In this document: positions 42,706 to 51,067 of the stretch, one piece after another
Layout: each line of letters begins with the position of its first letter
How positions within the stretch are numbered: the first letter of the stretch is position 1
Source of the DNA: Streptomyces sp. Z26
Lineage (GTDB): Bacteria > Actinomycetota > Actinomycetes > Streptomycetales > Streptomycetaceae
DNA length: 64,000 bases
Reading direction: 5' to 3'
Assembly (NCBI RefSeq): GCF_003665095.1
Contig: NZ_RCHV01000002.1
Coordinates: 620,001-684,000, forward strand
Notes under the pieces: generated by a model
Told to the model about the DNA's origin: nothing
Databases searched by the model: none
The model's input: the letters and a program-made list of their open reading frames with translations, nothing else
Translations under genes and position numbers: made by a program

Positions 42706-43686
42706 ATGGTGAGGTTCGGATACACGTTGATGACCGAGCAGTCGGGGCCCCGGGCCCTCGTACGCCACGCCCCCCTGGCGGAACGCGCGGGGTTCGACTT
42801 CGAGGTGATGAGCGACCACTTCTCGCCCTGGCTGGACGCGCAGGGGCACTCCCCGTACGCCTGGAGCGTGCTGGGCGCCGTCACGCAGGTGACGGAACGG
42901 GTCGAGCTGATGACGTACGTGACGGCGCCGATCATGCGCTACCACCCGGCCGTCGTCGCGCAGAAGGCGGCGACCGTCGCGCTGCTCTCCGACGGGCGGT
43001 TCACCCTGGGCCTGGGCGCCGGGGAGAACCTGAACGAGCACGTCGTGGGCCGCGGTTGGCCCCCGGCCAACGTGCGGCACGAGATGCTGTCGGAGGCCGT
43101 GGACATCATCGGCGCCCTCTTCGACGGCGGCTACGTCAACCACGTCGGACGGCACTACCGCGTCGACTCCGCGAAGCTCTGGGACCTGCCCGAGACGCGC
43201 GTGCCGATCGCGGTGGCGGTCTCCGGCGCGCAGTCGGTGGGGAAGTTCGCGCCGGTCGCGGACGCCATGATCGCCACCGACCCGGACGCCGAGCTGACCA
43301 CCGGCTGGGAACGCGCGGGTGGCGGCGGGCGCCGGATCGGCCAGATCCCGGTGTGCTGGGACCCGGACCGGGACACGGCGGTGCAGCGGGCGCACGAGCA
43401 GTTCCGCTGGTTCGCGGGCGGCTGGAAGGTCAACGCGGAGCTGCCGGGCCCGGCCGGGTTCGCGGCGGCGACGCGGTCCGTACGGCGTGAGGACGTCGCG
43501 GCGGGCATCCCCTGCGGGCCGGACGTCGGGGGCATCGTGGCGGCAGTCTCCGAGTTCTGGAAGGCGGGATTCACCGACATCGCCCTCGTCCAGGTCGGCG
43601 GCGACCGGCACCAGGACGGCTTCCTCGACTGCGCCGAGCACGAACTGCTGCCCGCCCTGCGCGAGGCCGCCCCCGACACCGTCTGA
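42706..43686 (+). CDS. F420-dependent LLM-class oxidoreductase (TIGR03557 type)
   Basis: A 326-residue luciferase-like monooxygenase-fold enzyme of the F420-dependent glucose-6-phosphate dehydrogenase-like group. Landmarks are FEVMSDHFSPWLDAQGHSPYAW, TYVTAPIMRYHPAVVAQKAAT, FTLGLGAGENLNEHVVGRGWP and a C-terminal FTDIALVQVGGDRHQDGFLD. The conserved ENLNEHVVG loop is typical of TIGR03557 proteins. F420 is the expected hydride carrier; the substrate is unknown. ATG 42706 is preceded by a divergent gap of 228 bp that must hold both promoters. Confidence 0.87.
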   Translation: MVRFGYTLMTEQSGPRALVRHAPLAERAGFDFEVMSDHFSPWLDAQGHSPYAWSVLGAVTQVTERVELMTYVTAPIMRYHPAVVAQKAATVALLSDGRFTLGLGAGENLNEHVVGRGWPPANVRHEMLSEAVDIIGALFDGGYVNHVGRHYRVDSAKLWDLPETRVPIAVAVSGAQSVGKFAPVADAMIATDPDAELTTGWERAGGGGRRIGQIPVCWDPDRDTAVQRAHEQFRWFAGGWKVNAELPGPAGFAAATRSVRREDVAAGIPCGPDVGGIVAAVSEFWKAGFTDIALVQVGGDRHQDGFLDCAEHELLPALREAAPDTV

Positions 43687-43752
43687 GGGCCCGCCTAGGC
43701 TGGCGGCTCAGTGCGCCTCCGGAGGGGAGGCCACCGGGCGAGGGGCAAGGAC

Positions 43753-44454
43753 ATGCGGGACCGTACGTGGGAGGAGTTCGCCACGCAGCTGGCGGGGGTG
43801 GCCCGCGACCTGCTGGCCCAGGAGTCCGTGCAGGACACCCTGGACCGGATCGCGGAGCACTGCGTGGAGCTGGTCGACGGCTGCGAGACCGCGGGCATCC
43901 TGTCGCTGGAGGGCTCCGGCGTGCACACCCTCTCCGCGACCAGCAGCCTGGTCTACGAGTCGGACCGGCTCCAGGAGAAGTCCGGCGAGGGCCCCTGCTT
44001 CGACGCGGCCCGCACCGGGGAGGCGGTGCTGCGCATCCGCGACATGACGACGTGGACGGAGCACTGGCCCGTGTACACGCCGCGCGCGCGGGAGTTGGGC
44101 ATCGGCAGCATGATGGGCTTCCTGCTCTACACCCGTACGGACACCCTCGGCGCGCTCAACGTGTACTCCACCCGCCCCGACGCGTTCACCGAGGCGTCCG
44201 AGCACGTCGGCTGGCTGCTCGCCTCGCACGCGGCGGTGGCGTTCTCCAGCGCCCGTACGCACGAGCAGCTCCAGACCGCGATGGGGTCCCGGCACACGAT
44301 CGGGGCGGCCGTCGGGGTGGTGATGGAGCGCTACGGCATCACGGAGGACCAGGCGTTCGCGGTGCTGACGAAGAGTTCCCAGGACCACAACACCAAGCTG
44401 CGGGACGTGGCGCGGACGGTGACGGAGACGGGCAAGGTGCCGGGGGCGAAGTGA
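43753..44454 (+). CDS. GAF and ANTAR domain regulator
   Basis: A 233-residue protein. A GAF domain spans about residues 20-155 (LVDGCETAGILSLEGSGVHT, SIGSMMGFLLYTRTDT-type region). The C-terminal ANTAR domain is at about 165-225 (GSRHTIGAAVGVVMERYGIT, AFAVLTKSSQDHNTKLRDVA). ANTAR domains bind paired RNA hexaloops and prevent transcription termination, so this is a signal-responsive RNA-binding antiterminator. ATG 43753 is used. Its TGA overlaps the GTG of the next gene, so the serine hydrolase is translationally coupled to it. Confidence 0.9.
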   Translation: MRDRTWEEFATQLAGVARDLLAQESVQDTLDRIAEHCVELVDGCETAGILSLEGSGVHTLSATSSLVYESDRLQEKSGEGPCFDAARTGEAVLRIRDMTTWTEHWPVYTPRARELGIGSMMGFLLYTRTDTLGALNVYSTRPDAFTEASEHVGWLLASHAAVAFSSARTHEQLQTAMGSRHTIGAAVGVVMERYGITEDQAFAVLTKSSQDHNTKLRDVARTVTETGKVPGAK

Positions 44455-45659
44455 GCGGCGTACGGGGCCGCGACGGCGCGGACGGGCGTACGGAGGCACG
44501 TACGGACGGGCGCGGCGCGGCGGGCGGGGGCGCGCAGGAGCGGGTGCGGCGCCACCTCGACGCGCTCGTCGCCTCCGGCGCGGAGACCGGCGTGCAGGTC
44601 GCCGTCCACCATCACGGCAGGCTGATCGTCGACGCCGTGGCCGGTACGGGTGAGCCGGACGGTACGGGCACCGGCCAGCCGCTCACCTCCACCACCCCCG
44701 TCCTCAGCTTCTCCACGGGCAAGAACGTGTCGGCCGTGCTCGCGCACCTGCTCGTCGCGCGCGGACTGCTCGGCTACGACAGCCCGGTGACCGACCTGTG
44801 GCCGGAGTACGGCGCGCGCGGCAAGGCGACGACGACGCTGCGGCACGTCCTCACCCACACCGCCGGACTGCCCGCCATGCCGGGCGACATCACCCCCGCC
44901 GAACTCCCCGACTGGCCCCGGGTGTGCGCGGCGCTCGCCGCCGCCGAACCGCGCTGGCGGCCCGGGTCCGCGATGGGCTACCACGCGTACACGTTCGGGC
45001 ACCTCGTCGGTGAGCTGGCCCGCCGCGCGACCGGGCGGCCGCCCTCCGTACTGCTGCGCGACTGGATCGCGGTGCCGCTCGGCCTCACCGGACAGCTCTG
45101 GTTCGGCGTGCCCGCCGCCGCGCTGCCGCGCCTGGCGCGTGTCGGGCAGGACGCCCGGCAGTGGCCGCCCGCCCCGGAGGGCGGCGCCGCGCCTCCCCTC
45201 GCCGCCTGGGAGAGCCGCCCGAGCGCGGCGCTCGGCAACGACGAACGGTTCCTGCGCGCGGACGTCCCCTCCGTGGCGAGCGCTTCCGCGCTCGCGCTCG
45301 CCACGGTCCTCGACGCGCTGCTGCGGGGCACGCTCGTGGGCGCCGCGCAGCGGGCGGAACTGGCCGCGCCCGCGTTCGAGGGCGTGGACCGCGTCTTCGG
45401 CACCCCGGCGCGGATGGCGCTGGGCTTCCCGCTGGGCAGGCTGGGCGCCACGGCGGAGACGGGCGCCACGGCGGAGACGGGTGCCACGGCGGAGACGGGT
45501 GCCACGGCGTTCGGCTGGCCGGGCGGGGGCGGGAGCTACGCGTACGCCGACCCGGCGCGCGGCATCGCGTTCGCGCTGACGAAGACCCGGCTGTCGCCGG
45601 ACTTCGCCACGGCGCTGTCGGTGCTCGCGCTCCTCGACGACCTCCTCGCCGACGCCTAG
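44451..45659 (+). CDS. Serine hydrolase (beta-lactamase/esterase family)
   Basis: A 402-residue class C beta-lactamase-fold protein. SxxK is in LSFSTGKNVSAVLAHLL, the Tyr motif is MGYHAYTFGHLVGEL, and near the end FGWPGGGGSYAYADPARG replaces the KTG/HGG strand. No signal peptide, so a cytoplasmic esterase or EstB-like role is likely. The first about 25 residues are Gly/Arg-rich. GTG 44451 overlaps the ANTAR gene stop (GTGA). An 18-nt unit is repeated three and a half times at 45447-45509, giving the peptide repeat ATAETG. Confidence 0.8.
   Translation: MSGVRGRDGADGRTEARTDGRGAAGGGAQERVRRHLDALVASGAETGVQVAVHHHGRLIVDAVAGTGEPDGTGTGQPLTSTTPVLSFSTGKNVSAVLAHLLVARGLLGYDSPVTDLWPEYGARGKATTTLRHVLTHTAGLPAMPGDITPAELPDWPRVCAALAAAEPRWRPGSAMGYHAYTFGHLVGELARRATGRPPSVLLRDWIAVPLGLTGQLWFGVPAAALPRLARVGQDARQWPPAPEGGAAPPLAAWESRPSAALGNDERFLRADVPSVASASALALATVLDALLRGTLVGAAQRAELAAPAFEGVDRVFGTPARMALGFPLGRLGATAETGATAETGATAETGATAFGWPGGGGSYAYADPARGIAFALTKTRLSPDFATALSVLALLDDLLADA
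45447..45509 (+). repeat. 18-nt in-frame tandem repeat inside the serine hydrolase gene
   Basis: Unit GCCACGGCGGAGACGGGC, present three times (third base of the last codon varies C/T) plus half a copy. It keeps the frame and encodes ATAETG repeats just before the conserved FGWPGGGG strand. Copy-number change would alter the loop length without breaking the gene. Confidence 0.85.
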
Positions 45660-45690
45660 GCGGCGCGGGTCATGAGGTGGGGGCGCGCGG

Positions 45691-46161
45691 TCAGCGCCGT
45701 TCCCCGTCCCTCCGGTGGGCCCGTTCGGCGGCGGCCTCGTGCGCGGCGCGCAGCAGCCGTACGGCCGTCGCCGTCGTACGTTCCCCCGGGTTGGTGATCG
45801 CCACCCAGCCCTGCGCCCGGTACACGGGGTGAGGCAGGACGGTGTCGGTGGCCGTGTGGTCGCGCGGCAGGGGCTCGGCGCGCGGGTCCTCGCCGGTCAG
45901 CGCGGTGAACTCGGCCCGTCCGACACGGATGTTGAGGCGGCTGCGGTCCGCGGCGTCGAGGCCGGAGCGGGTGTCGCCGGGGTAGTCCTTCGTCACGCAG
46001 GTCGCGTACGGCTGCTCGCGCCGCGGGACGCGGCCGTCGGGCGCGTAGTAGAAGAAGTGGTCGCCCCAGGCGATCTCGGGGAAGGCGCTGCCCTCGGCGG
46101 GGGCGAGTTCGAGGACGCCGTCGAAGGCGCGGACGGTGCGCAGGAGGTGTTCCATACTCAT
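45691..46161 (-). CDS. DUF6194 family protein
   Basis: A 156-residue protein, MSMEHLLRTVRAFDGVLELA at the start, then EIAWGDHFFYYAPDG, PYATCVTKDYPGDTRSGLD, LNIRVGRAEFTALTGE and HPVYRAQGWVAITNPGERT. This is the DUF6194 family, whose shape is close to MmcQ/YjbR-like proteins. No function is known. It is divergent from a MerR-family gene with only 41 bp between start codons, so the MerR protein probably regulates it. The ATG at 46159-46161 is preceded by a GGAGGG-like sequence on the other strand only, so its own ribosome site is weak. Confidence 0.78.
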   Translation of the reverse strand: MSMEHLLRTVRAFDGVLELAPAEGSAFPEIAWGDHFFYYAPDGRVPRREQPYATCVTKDYPGDTRSGLDAADRSRLNIRVGRAEFTALTGEDPRAEPLPRDHTATDTVLPHPVYRAQGWVAITNPGERTTATAVRLLRAAHEAAAERAHRRDGERR

Positions 46162-46202
46162 GGTTCGAGCGTGGGGTTGAAGTGCTTGCGGAGGGTTGCC
46201 GG

Positions 46203-46919
46203 GTGGACATCGCCGAGGTCGTCGCGGCCACCGGCTGGTCGGCGCAGCAGATCCGCGACCTGGAGGCCGCCGGGGTCGTCCCCCGCGCGGAGCGGGCGCC
46301 CAACGGCTACCGCCGGTTCACCGCCGCGCACGTACGGGACCTGCGCGCGTACCGGCAGCTCGCGTACGCGGTCGGGCCGGTCGACGCCCGCCGGGCCCTG
46401 CGCGGGATCCGTACGCTGCCGCCGGCGGAGGCGGTGGCGCTGCTGTCCGCGTTCCACGTGCGGCTCGCCCGGGAGCGCGAGCAGGCCCTCGCGGCCCGTG
46501 CCGCGTTGGCGGCCGTGAGCGGCGAGGCGGCGACCGACGCGCCACCCGTCGAGGCGGACGCGATGACGATCACGGAGCTGGCGCGGGCGCTGGGCGTGAA
46601 CGCGTCCGCGCTGCGCTTCTGGGAACGGGAGGGCCTGGTCGCGCCGGAACGGATCGCCACGTCCGCCGGCACGGCGCGCCGCTACCCGCTCGCCGCGATC
46701 CGCGAGGCCCGGATCACGGTGGCGCTCCGCGCGGCCGGGTACCGCGTCCCGGAGGTACGGGAGGCGGTCACGGCCCTGCGGGAGCTGCGCGAGGTGGGCG
46801 CGTCCCTCGCCGCGCTCGACGCGCGGCTCGCGGCCGTGGGGCGGCGCACCCTGGCCCTGCTGGCCGTGGGCGCGGTCCTGGCGGAGATCGTCGACTCCCG
46901 TACGGGGCAGGGGAGTTGA
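46203..46919 (+). CDS. MerR-family regulator with two helix-turn-helix domains
   Basis: A 238-residue protein with two MerR-type DNA-binding domains in one chain. The first is VDIAEVVAATGWSAQQIRDL with PNGYRRFTAAHVRDLRAY (residues 1-60). The second is MTITELARALGVNASALRFW with GTARRYPLAAIREARITVAL (about 121-180). A helical segment separates them and another follows. Most MerR proteins have one HTH per chain and dimerise, so this one may cover a whole operator as a monomer. GTG 46203 is chosen because GGAGGG (46190-46195) is 7 nt upstream. Confidence 0.85.
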   Translation: MDIAEVVAATGWSAQQIRDLEAAGVVPRAERAPNGYRRFTAAHVRDLRAYRQLAYAVGPVDARRALRGIRTLPPAEAVALLSAFHVRLAREREQALAARAALAAVSGEAATDAPPVEADAMTITELARALGVNASALRFWEREGLVAPERIATSAGTARRYPLAAIREARITVALRAAGYRVPEVREAVTALRELREVGASLAALDARLAAVGRRTLALLAVGAVLAEIVDSRTGQGS

Positions 46920-46920
46920 C

Positions 46921-46962
46921 GCGGGCGGGGCGGGGCACCGGACGGCGCCCCGCCCCGCCCGC
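46921..46962. terminator. Bidirectional hairpin terminator between MerR gene and rph
   Basis: GCGGGCGGGGCGGGGC (46921-46936) pairs with GCCCCGCCCCGCCCGC (46947-46962), a perfect 16-bp stem with a 10-nt loop, in the 46-bp gap between two convergent genes. Confidence 0.75.
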
Positions 46963-46965
46963 CCG

Positions 46966-49635
46966 TCACGGCAGCAGTTCGACGTAGCCCTCCGTGCCGT
47001 GCACGCGCACCCGCTGCCCGTCCCGGATCAGCCGGGTCGCGCCCTCCACGGCGACGACGGCGGGCAGCCCGTACTCCCGGGCGATCACCGCGCCGTGCGT
47101 CATCTGGCCGCCGACCTCCGTGACGAGGCCCGCGATCCCGACGAACAGCGGCGACCAGCTCGGGTCCGTGAACGGCGTGACCAGGATGTCGCCCGCGCGC
47201 AGGTCGGCCTCCGCGAGGTCGCGTACGACGCGGGCCCGCCCCTCGACCGTGCCGACGGACACCGGCAGGCCGGTCAGCGCGCCGTCGGGCACGTCGTCAC
47301 GCCGGTAGGCGCCGGTGACGGCCTCCCCGTCGGAGGTGAGGACGCGGGGCGGGGTCAGCGCCTCGTACGCGCGGAACTCCTCCCGGCGGCGCCGGACCAG
47401 CCCGGCGGGCACGCGGTGCGTGCGCGCCGCCTCGTGGAGTTCCCCGAAGGTGAGGTGGAAGGCGTCCTCATCCGCGTCCAGCACCCCGGCCCGTACGAGA
47501 CGGGCGGCCTCGGCCAGCAGGGCCCGCTTGTAGACGGCGTAGCGGCTGACGATGGCGTACTTCGGGTACTCGCGGTAGCCGATGAAGGTGCGGACCCGGT
47601 CGATCATCCGCTCCGTCTCGGCCGCCTTCCGCTCCCCGTCGGGCAGGGCACGCAGCCGCGCCAGCACCTCGTCCTCCTTCGCCGCCGCCTTCCGCGCGCC
47701 CTCCTCGAAGCGCCGCCGGGCGGCGCCCGGTGCGAAGTTCCGTACGTTGTCGAGGACGAGCGGTACGAGCGTGCCGGGGCGCTCGCCCCAGCGCGGCCGG
47801 GTGAGGTCGATCTCGCCGACGCAGCGCATGCCGTACCGGTCGAGGTACGCCGCGAGGGCGTCGCGCGCCCCGGCGCCGCCCGCCACCCCGGCCAGGCCGT
47901 CGAGGAAGGCGGCGCGGCCCAGGGAGGCGAGGCCGGGGGTGTCCCGCAGGTACGCGACCACCTCCGGGTGCGGGCGGACCGCGTCCGCGACGTCGAGGAG
48001 GGCGAGCCCCATCTCCGAGGTGACGTTGCCGGGGGCGGACAGCGTGAGGGTGTCGGCGGCGTTCCGCTCGCCCAGCCACTCCTCCAGCCGGTCGTTGAGC
48101 CACCAGGTGGCCTCCATGCCCGCCATGACCGCCTGGATGCTCAACGGGTCGCCGAGGAGCCGCTTGTGCTCCGCGAAGGCGTCCAGCAGGAAGGCGAACA
48201 GCTCCGGCCCGGACCGCGTACGGACGTCCTCCTCCAGCGCGGCGAGCGCGGCCCGGCTGTCCGCGACCAGCCCGGTGACGACGGCCGGGTCGGTCGGGAC
48301 GGACGAGCGCGTACCGCCCAACGGGTGCGCGGGCGGCATCGCGTCGGGGCGCGAGGGGACCCAGCCGTCGCGGGCGAGCACGGTCTCCAGCGCGTCCCGG
48401 ATCAGCGGGTCGCCCTTGCCCATGACCTCCAGCAGCGTGTCCCGGCTCGCGGGCGAGGCCAGCCGTGCGGTCACGTCGACGAACAGCCGCCCGCCCGCCG
48501 TGCGCATCGGCGCCATGGACGTCAGCTGCCACACGGAGAGCCCCAGGGGCCGCATGGCGTCGGTCATCATCTGCCCGTGGCCGACGGACACGTACACGCG
48601 GTTGCCGTCCTCGCCCGCCTCCGGCTCGGGCACCGGGAACAGCGTGGTGATCGGACGGCTCTGGACGATGTGGAACTCCCCGTCCACCAGGCACCATTCG
48701 ATGTCCTGCGGGCGCCCGAAGCACGCCTCGATCCGCCGCCCCGTACGGACCAGCTCCCGCGCCTGCCCGTCCGTCAGGGCCGCCTCGCCGCGCAGTTCCG
48801 GCGCGACCGGCTCCTCGCGCGTACCGCCGCCGGGGAGGGCGCGCAGGGCGCGTTCCTTGGGCGCGACGGAACGGGCGACCACCTCGCCGTCGCGGACCTT
48901 GAGGACGTCCGGGTCGACGAGGCCGGAGACCAGGGCCTCGCCGAGGCCGAGACCGGCGTCGACGGTCGCCACGCGCCGGTCGCCGGTGACGGGGTCGGCC
49001 GTGAAGAGGACGCCGGACGCGTGCGGGACGACCATCCGCTGCACGACCACGCCCATGGCGACCGCGCGGTGGTCGATGCCGTGGCGGCGGCGGTAGACGA
49101 CGGCGCGCTCGGTGAACAGCGAGGCCCAGCAGCGGCGTACGTGCCGCAGGACGGCGTCCGCGCCGACCACGTTCAGGTACGTGTCCTGCTGGCCCGCGAA
49201 GGACGCCGTCGGCAGGTCCTCGGCCGTGGCGCTGGACCGTACGGCGAAGGCGGGCGCCGGGCCGTCCGCGCCGGGGTGGGCGCCGGGCTCCCCGCCGTAC
49301 CGCGCGACGGCGCCGGTGACGGCCGCCGCCAGGTCGGCGGGGACGGGGGTCTCCTCGACGGTGCGGCGGATCTCGGCGCTGAGGGTACGGACCGCCGCGC
49401 CGTCGGCATCCCCCCGCTCCCCCGGCTCCGGGCGGGACAGCCGGTCGAGCAGTTCCCCGAGCCCCGGTGCCCCCGCCGCGAGCCGCCGGAACGCGTCCGT
49501 CGTCACGCAGAAGCCGGGCGGCACGCGGACGCCCTCGATCCGCGCGAGCGTGCCCAGGTGCGCGCCCTTGCCGCCGACGAGCGCCGCCCGCGTCGCGTCG
49601 ACCTCCTCGATGCCCCGCACGTACGTCCCGCTCAT
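46966..49635 (-). CDS. rph: Rifampin phosphotransferase
   Basis: An 889-residue protein of the PEP-synthase/PPDK superfamily. An N-terminal ATP-grasp domain (about 15-320) begins with VGGKGAHLGTLARI and contains AVRSSATAEDLPTASFAGQQ. The long middle domain (about 340-780) binds rifampin in relatives. The C-terminal swivelling His domain has GGQMTHGAVIAREYGLPAV with phospho-carrier His847, matching the catalytic His of known Rph enzymes. It inactivates rifamycins by phosphorylating the ansa C21 hydroxyl, using ATP and water. The length and the upstream rifamycin-associated element separate it from true PEP synthase. ATG at 49633-49635. Confidence 0.9.
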   Translation of the reverse strand: MSGTYVRGIEEVDATRAALVGGKGAHLGTLARIEGVRVPPGFCVTTDAFRRLAAGAPGLGELLDRLSRPEPGERGDADGAAVRTLSAEIRRTVEETPVPADLAAAVTGAVARYGGEPGAHPGADGPAPAFAVRSSATAEDLPTASFAGQQDTYLNVVGADAVLRHVRRCWASLFTERAVVYRRRHGIDHRAVAMGVVVQRMVVPHASGVLFTADPVTGDRRVATVDAGLGLGEALVSGLVDPDVLKVRDGEVVARSVAPKERALRALPGGGTREEPVAPELRGEAALTDGQARELVRTGRRIEACFGRPQDIEWCLVDGEFHIVQSRPITTLFPVPEPEAGEDGNRVYVSVGHGQMMTDAMRPLGLSVWQLTSMAPMRTAGGRLFVDVTARLASPASRDTLLEVMGKGDPLIRDALETVLARDGWVPSRPDAMPPAHPLGGTRSSVPTDPAVVTGLVADSRAALAALEEDVRTRSGPELFAFLLDAFAEHKRLLGDPLSIQAVMAGMEATWWLNDRLEEWLGERNAADTLTLSAPGNVTSEMGLALLDVADAVRPHPEVVAYLRDTPGLASLGRAAFLDGLAGVAGGAGARDALAAYLDRYGMRCVGEIDLTRPRWGERPGTLVPLVLDNVRNFAPGAARRRFEEGARKAAAKEDEVLARLRALPDGERKAAETERMIDRVRTFIGYREYPKYAIVSRYAVYKRALLAEAARLVRAGVLDADEDAFHLTFGELHEAARTHRVPAGLVRRRREEFRAYEALTPPRVLTSDGEAVTGAYRRDDVPDGALTGLPVSVGTVEGRARVVRDLAEADLRAGDILVTPFTDPSWSPLFVGIAGLVTEVGGQMTHGAVIAREYGLPAVVAVEGATRLIRDGQRVRVHGTEGYVELLP

Positions 49636-49781
49636 CGCGCCCCCTCCGCGGCGGCCCGCCGGGCCACCGTTCCCCGCCCTGGTCCGACGTCTCCGCGTCC
49701 CCCGTACACCGACCGCACCACACGCACCCCGTACTCCGTTTCCGCAGGTCATGGCTTTGGCCGCTGATTGTGCGCCAGCCG

Positions 49782-49803
49782 GGGGGCCTTGCCGCAAGCC
49801 CCC
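49782..49803 (-). promoter_or_regulatory. Rifamycin-associated element (RAE)
   Basis: Read on the minus strand it contains GGGGCTTGCGGCAAGGCCCC, the palindrome reported upstream of rifamycin-inactivating genes such as rph and helR in actinomycetes. It lies about 150 bp before the rph start. TTGCGG inside it could act as a -35 for rph, with CACAAT 19 nt further on as a weak -10. This predicts rifamycin-inducible expression. Confidence 0.85.
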
Positions 49804-49850
49804 CTGTGCGCTATACGTTGAGAGTGGCGAGGAGAGCTTTTCTCCTCGCC
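49789..49850 (+). promoter_or_regulatory. Possible divergent promoter and immediate hairpin at the RAE
   Basis: On the plus strand TTGCCG (49789-49794), 17 nt, then TATACG (49812-49817) form a promoter-like pair that shares the RAE. Right after the predicted start (about 49824) is a perfect 10-bp stem, GGCGAGGAGA (49826-49835) with TCTCCTCGCC (49841-49850) and loop GCTTT. It may be an attenuator or a small RNA start. Speculative. Confidence 0.4.
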
Positions 49851-49897
49851 TTCGTCGTGGGTGCGGGTCGGCCCACGGGCCGCCGGTGGGCGGGGCC

Positions 49898-49913
49898 TCT
49901 ACAGTCCTGTAGA
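49898..49913. promoter_or_regulatory. Palindromic operator upstream of the ion-channel genes
   Basis: TCTACAG-TC-CTGTAGA, a perfect 7-2-7 palindrome about 170 bp before the first channel gene. Its CTACA...TGTAG form resembles sites of BlaI/MecI-type repressors in actinobacteria. No such regulator gene is in the window, so the assignment is tentative. Confidence 0.5.
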
Positions 49914-50080
49914 TTCTGGCAGCGGCACCGGACGCGGCGCCCCGACCACCGCCACCCGTACGCGAGTCGGGGCGCGTACGCCACCACCGCGCGCCGTGTC
50001 GGCACCCGCCGCGCGCCCGCGTACGGCGGCGGCACGCCGACGGGTCGCCGTCCACCGCCGACCCCGCGTCAGGAAGCCCG

Positions 50081-50950
50081 ATGCCGCCAGCCCCCGAACT
50101 CCCGTTACGCGCGCACGCAGCGCCGCCGACCCTGCCCGAGCGGTGCCGCCGCGTCACCGGGTCCGACTGGTTCGGCCTGTGCGGCTTCGCCCTGATCCTC
50201 GGCAACGCCGCGCTGCTCGGCGTGGAGACGTACGCGGGTGTACAGGGGCGCTGGCACGCCGAGTTGAAGGCCGTCGAGCACCTGTTCCTCGCGGTGTTCA
50301 CCGTCGAGATCGCCGTCCGGATGGCGGCCTGCGCGGATCGGCCACGGGAGTTCCTCCGCGACCCGTGGAACGTCTTCGACCTCGCCGTGGTCCTCTTCGC
50401 GTACCTGCCGTTCGCCCGCGAGAACGCCACCGTGCTGCGCCTGCTGCGGCTGGCGCGGGTGCTGCGCGCCGCCCGCTTCCTGCCACAGCTGCGCGTCGTA
50501 CTCGTCGCGGTCGGCAAGAGCCTGCCGGGGACGCTCAGTTTCGCCCTCGTCGGCGCGCTGCTGCTGTACCTCTACGCCATGATGGGCTGGGTCTTCTTCG
50601 CGGCCGAGGACCCCGAGCACTACGGTTCGCTGAGCCGGGCCGGGCTGACCCTCTTCCTGCTGATGACGCTCGACGGGCTGGGCGACGCGGTCCGTACGGG
50701 ACTGGAGATCTCCCGCTGGAGCATCGTCTACTACGCGTCGTACGTGCTGCTCAGTTCCTTCGTCCTGGTGAACCTCCTCATCGGTGTCGTGCTCAACTCC
50801 CTCGACGAGGCACGCAGATCGGAGGAAGCGCACCAGCGGGCGGTCGGCGCGGCAGGGCCCACGGAGGCCGAGTTGCGCGAGAGGATCGAGACCGCGCGCC
50901 GTGCCCTGGACGACCTGGAGGGGAGCCTCACACCCGGCGGAAGGCCGTAG
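50081..50950 (+). CDS. Six-transmembrane voltage-gated-type cation channel (BacNav-like ion transporter)
   Basis: A 289-residue protein with six membrane segments. The S4 voltage sensor (residues 120-138, LRLLRLARVLRAARFLPQL) has Arg at about every third position. The pore region is LTLFLLMTLDGLGDAV, with TLDGLGD at 196-202 where NaChBac has TLESW; the pore acidic residue is Asp instead of Glu. A C-terminal coiled coil (about 265-287) is usual for tetramerising BacNav channels. Ion selectivity is therefore uncertain. Codon 9 is TTA (50105-50107), so bldA could limit expression. The coding start ATG 50081 follows AGGAAG. Confidence 0.82.
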   Translation: MPPAPELPLRAHAAPPTLPERCRRVTGSDWFGLCGFALILGNAALLGVETYAGVQGRWHAELKAVEHLFLAVFTVEIAVRMAACADRPREFLRDPWNVFDLAVVLFAYLPFARENATVLRLLRLARVLRAARFLPQLRVVLVAVGKSLPGTLSFALVGALLLYLYAMMGWVFFAAEDPEHYGSLSRAGLTLFLLMTLDGLGDAVRTGLEISRWSIVYYASYVLLSSFVLVNLLIGVVLNSLDEARRSEEAHQRAVGAAGPTEAELRERIETARRALDDLEGSLTPGGRP

Positions 50951-51067
50951 CGGCACGGGCCGCGGGCGCGGGGGCAGGCACGACGAAGGTACGGGGCTCA
51001 GGCACGGGGCACGGTCGACGGCCGTGGGGGAAGCGATGCCCGCGAGGGCGAGGGGAATGGGGCACGG

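Noticed and set aside
46203..46919. Two separate MerR genes joined by a sequencing frameshift
   Set aside because: Both HTH units are in one uninterrupted frame with uniform codon bias and no start or stop between them.
46966..49635. PEP synthase or pyruvate phosphate dikinase
   Set aside because: Domain order and length fit Rph, and the upstream RAE palindrome is specific for rifamycin-inactivating genes.
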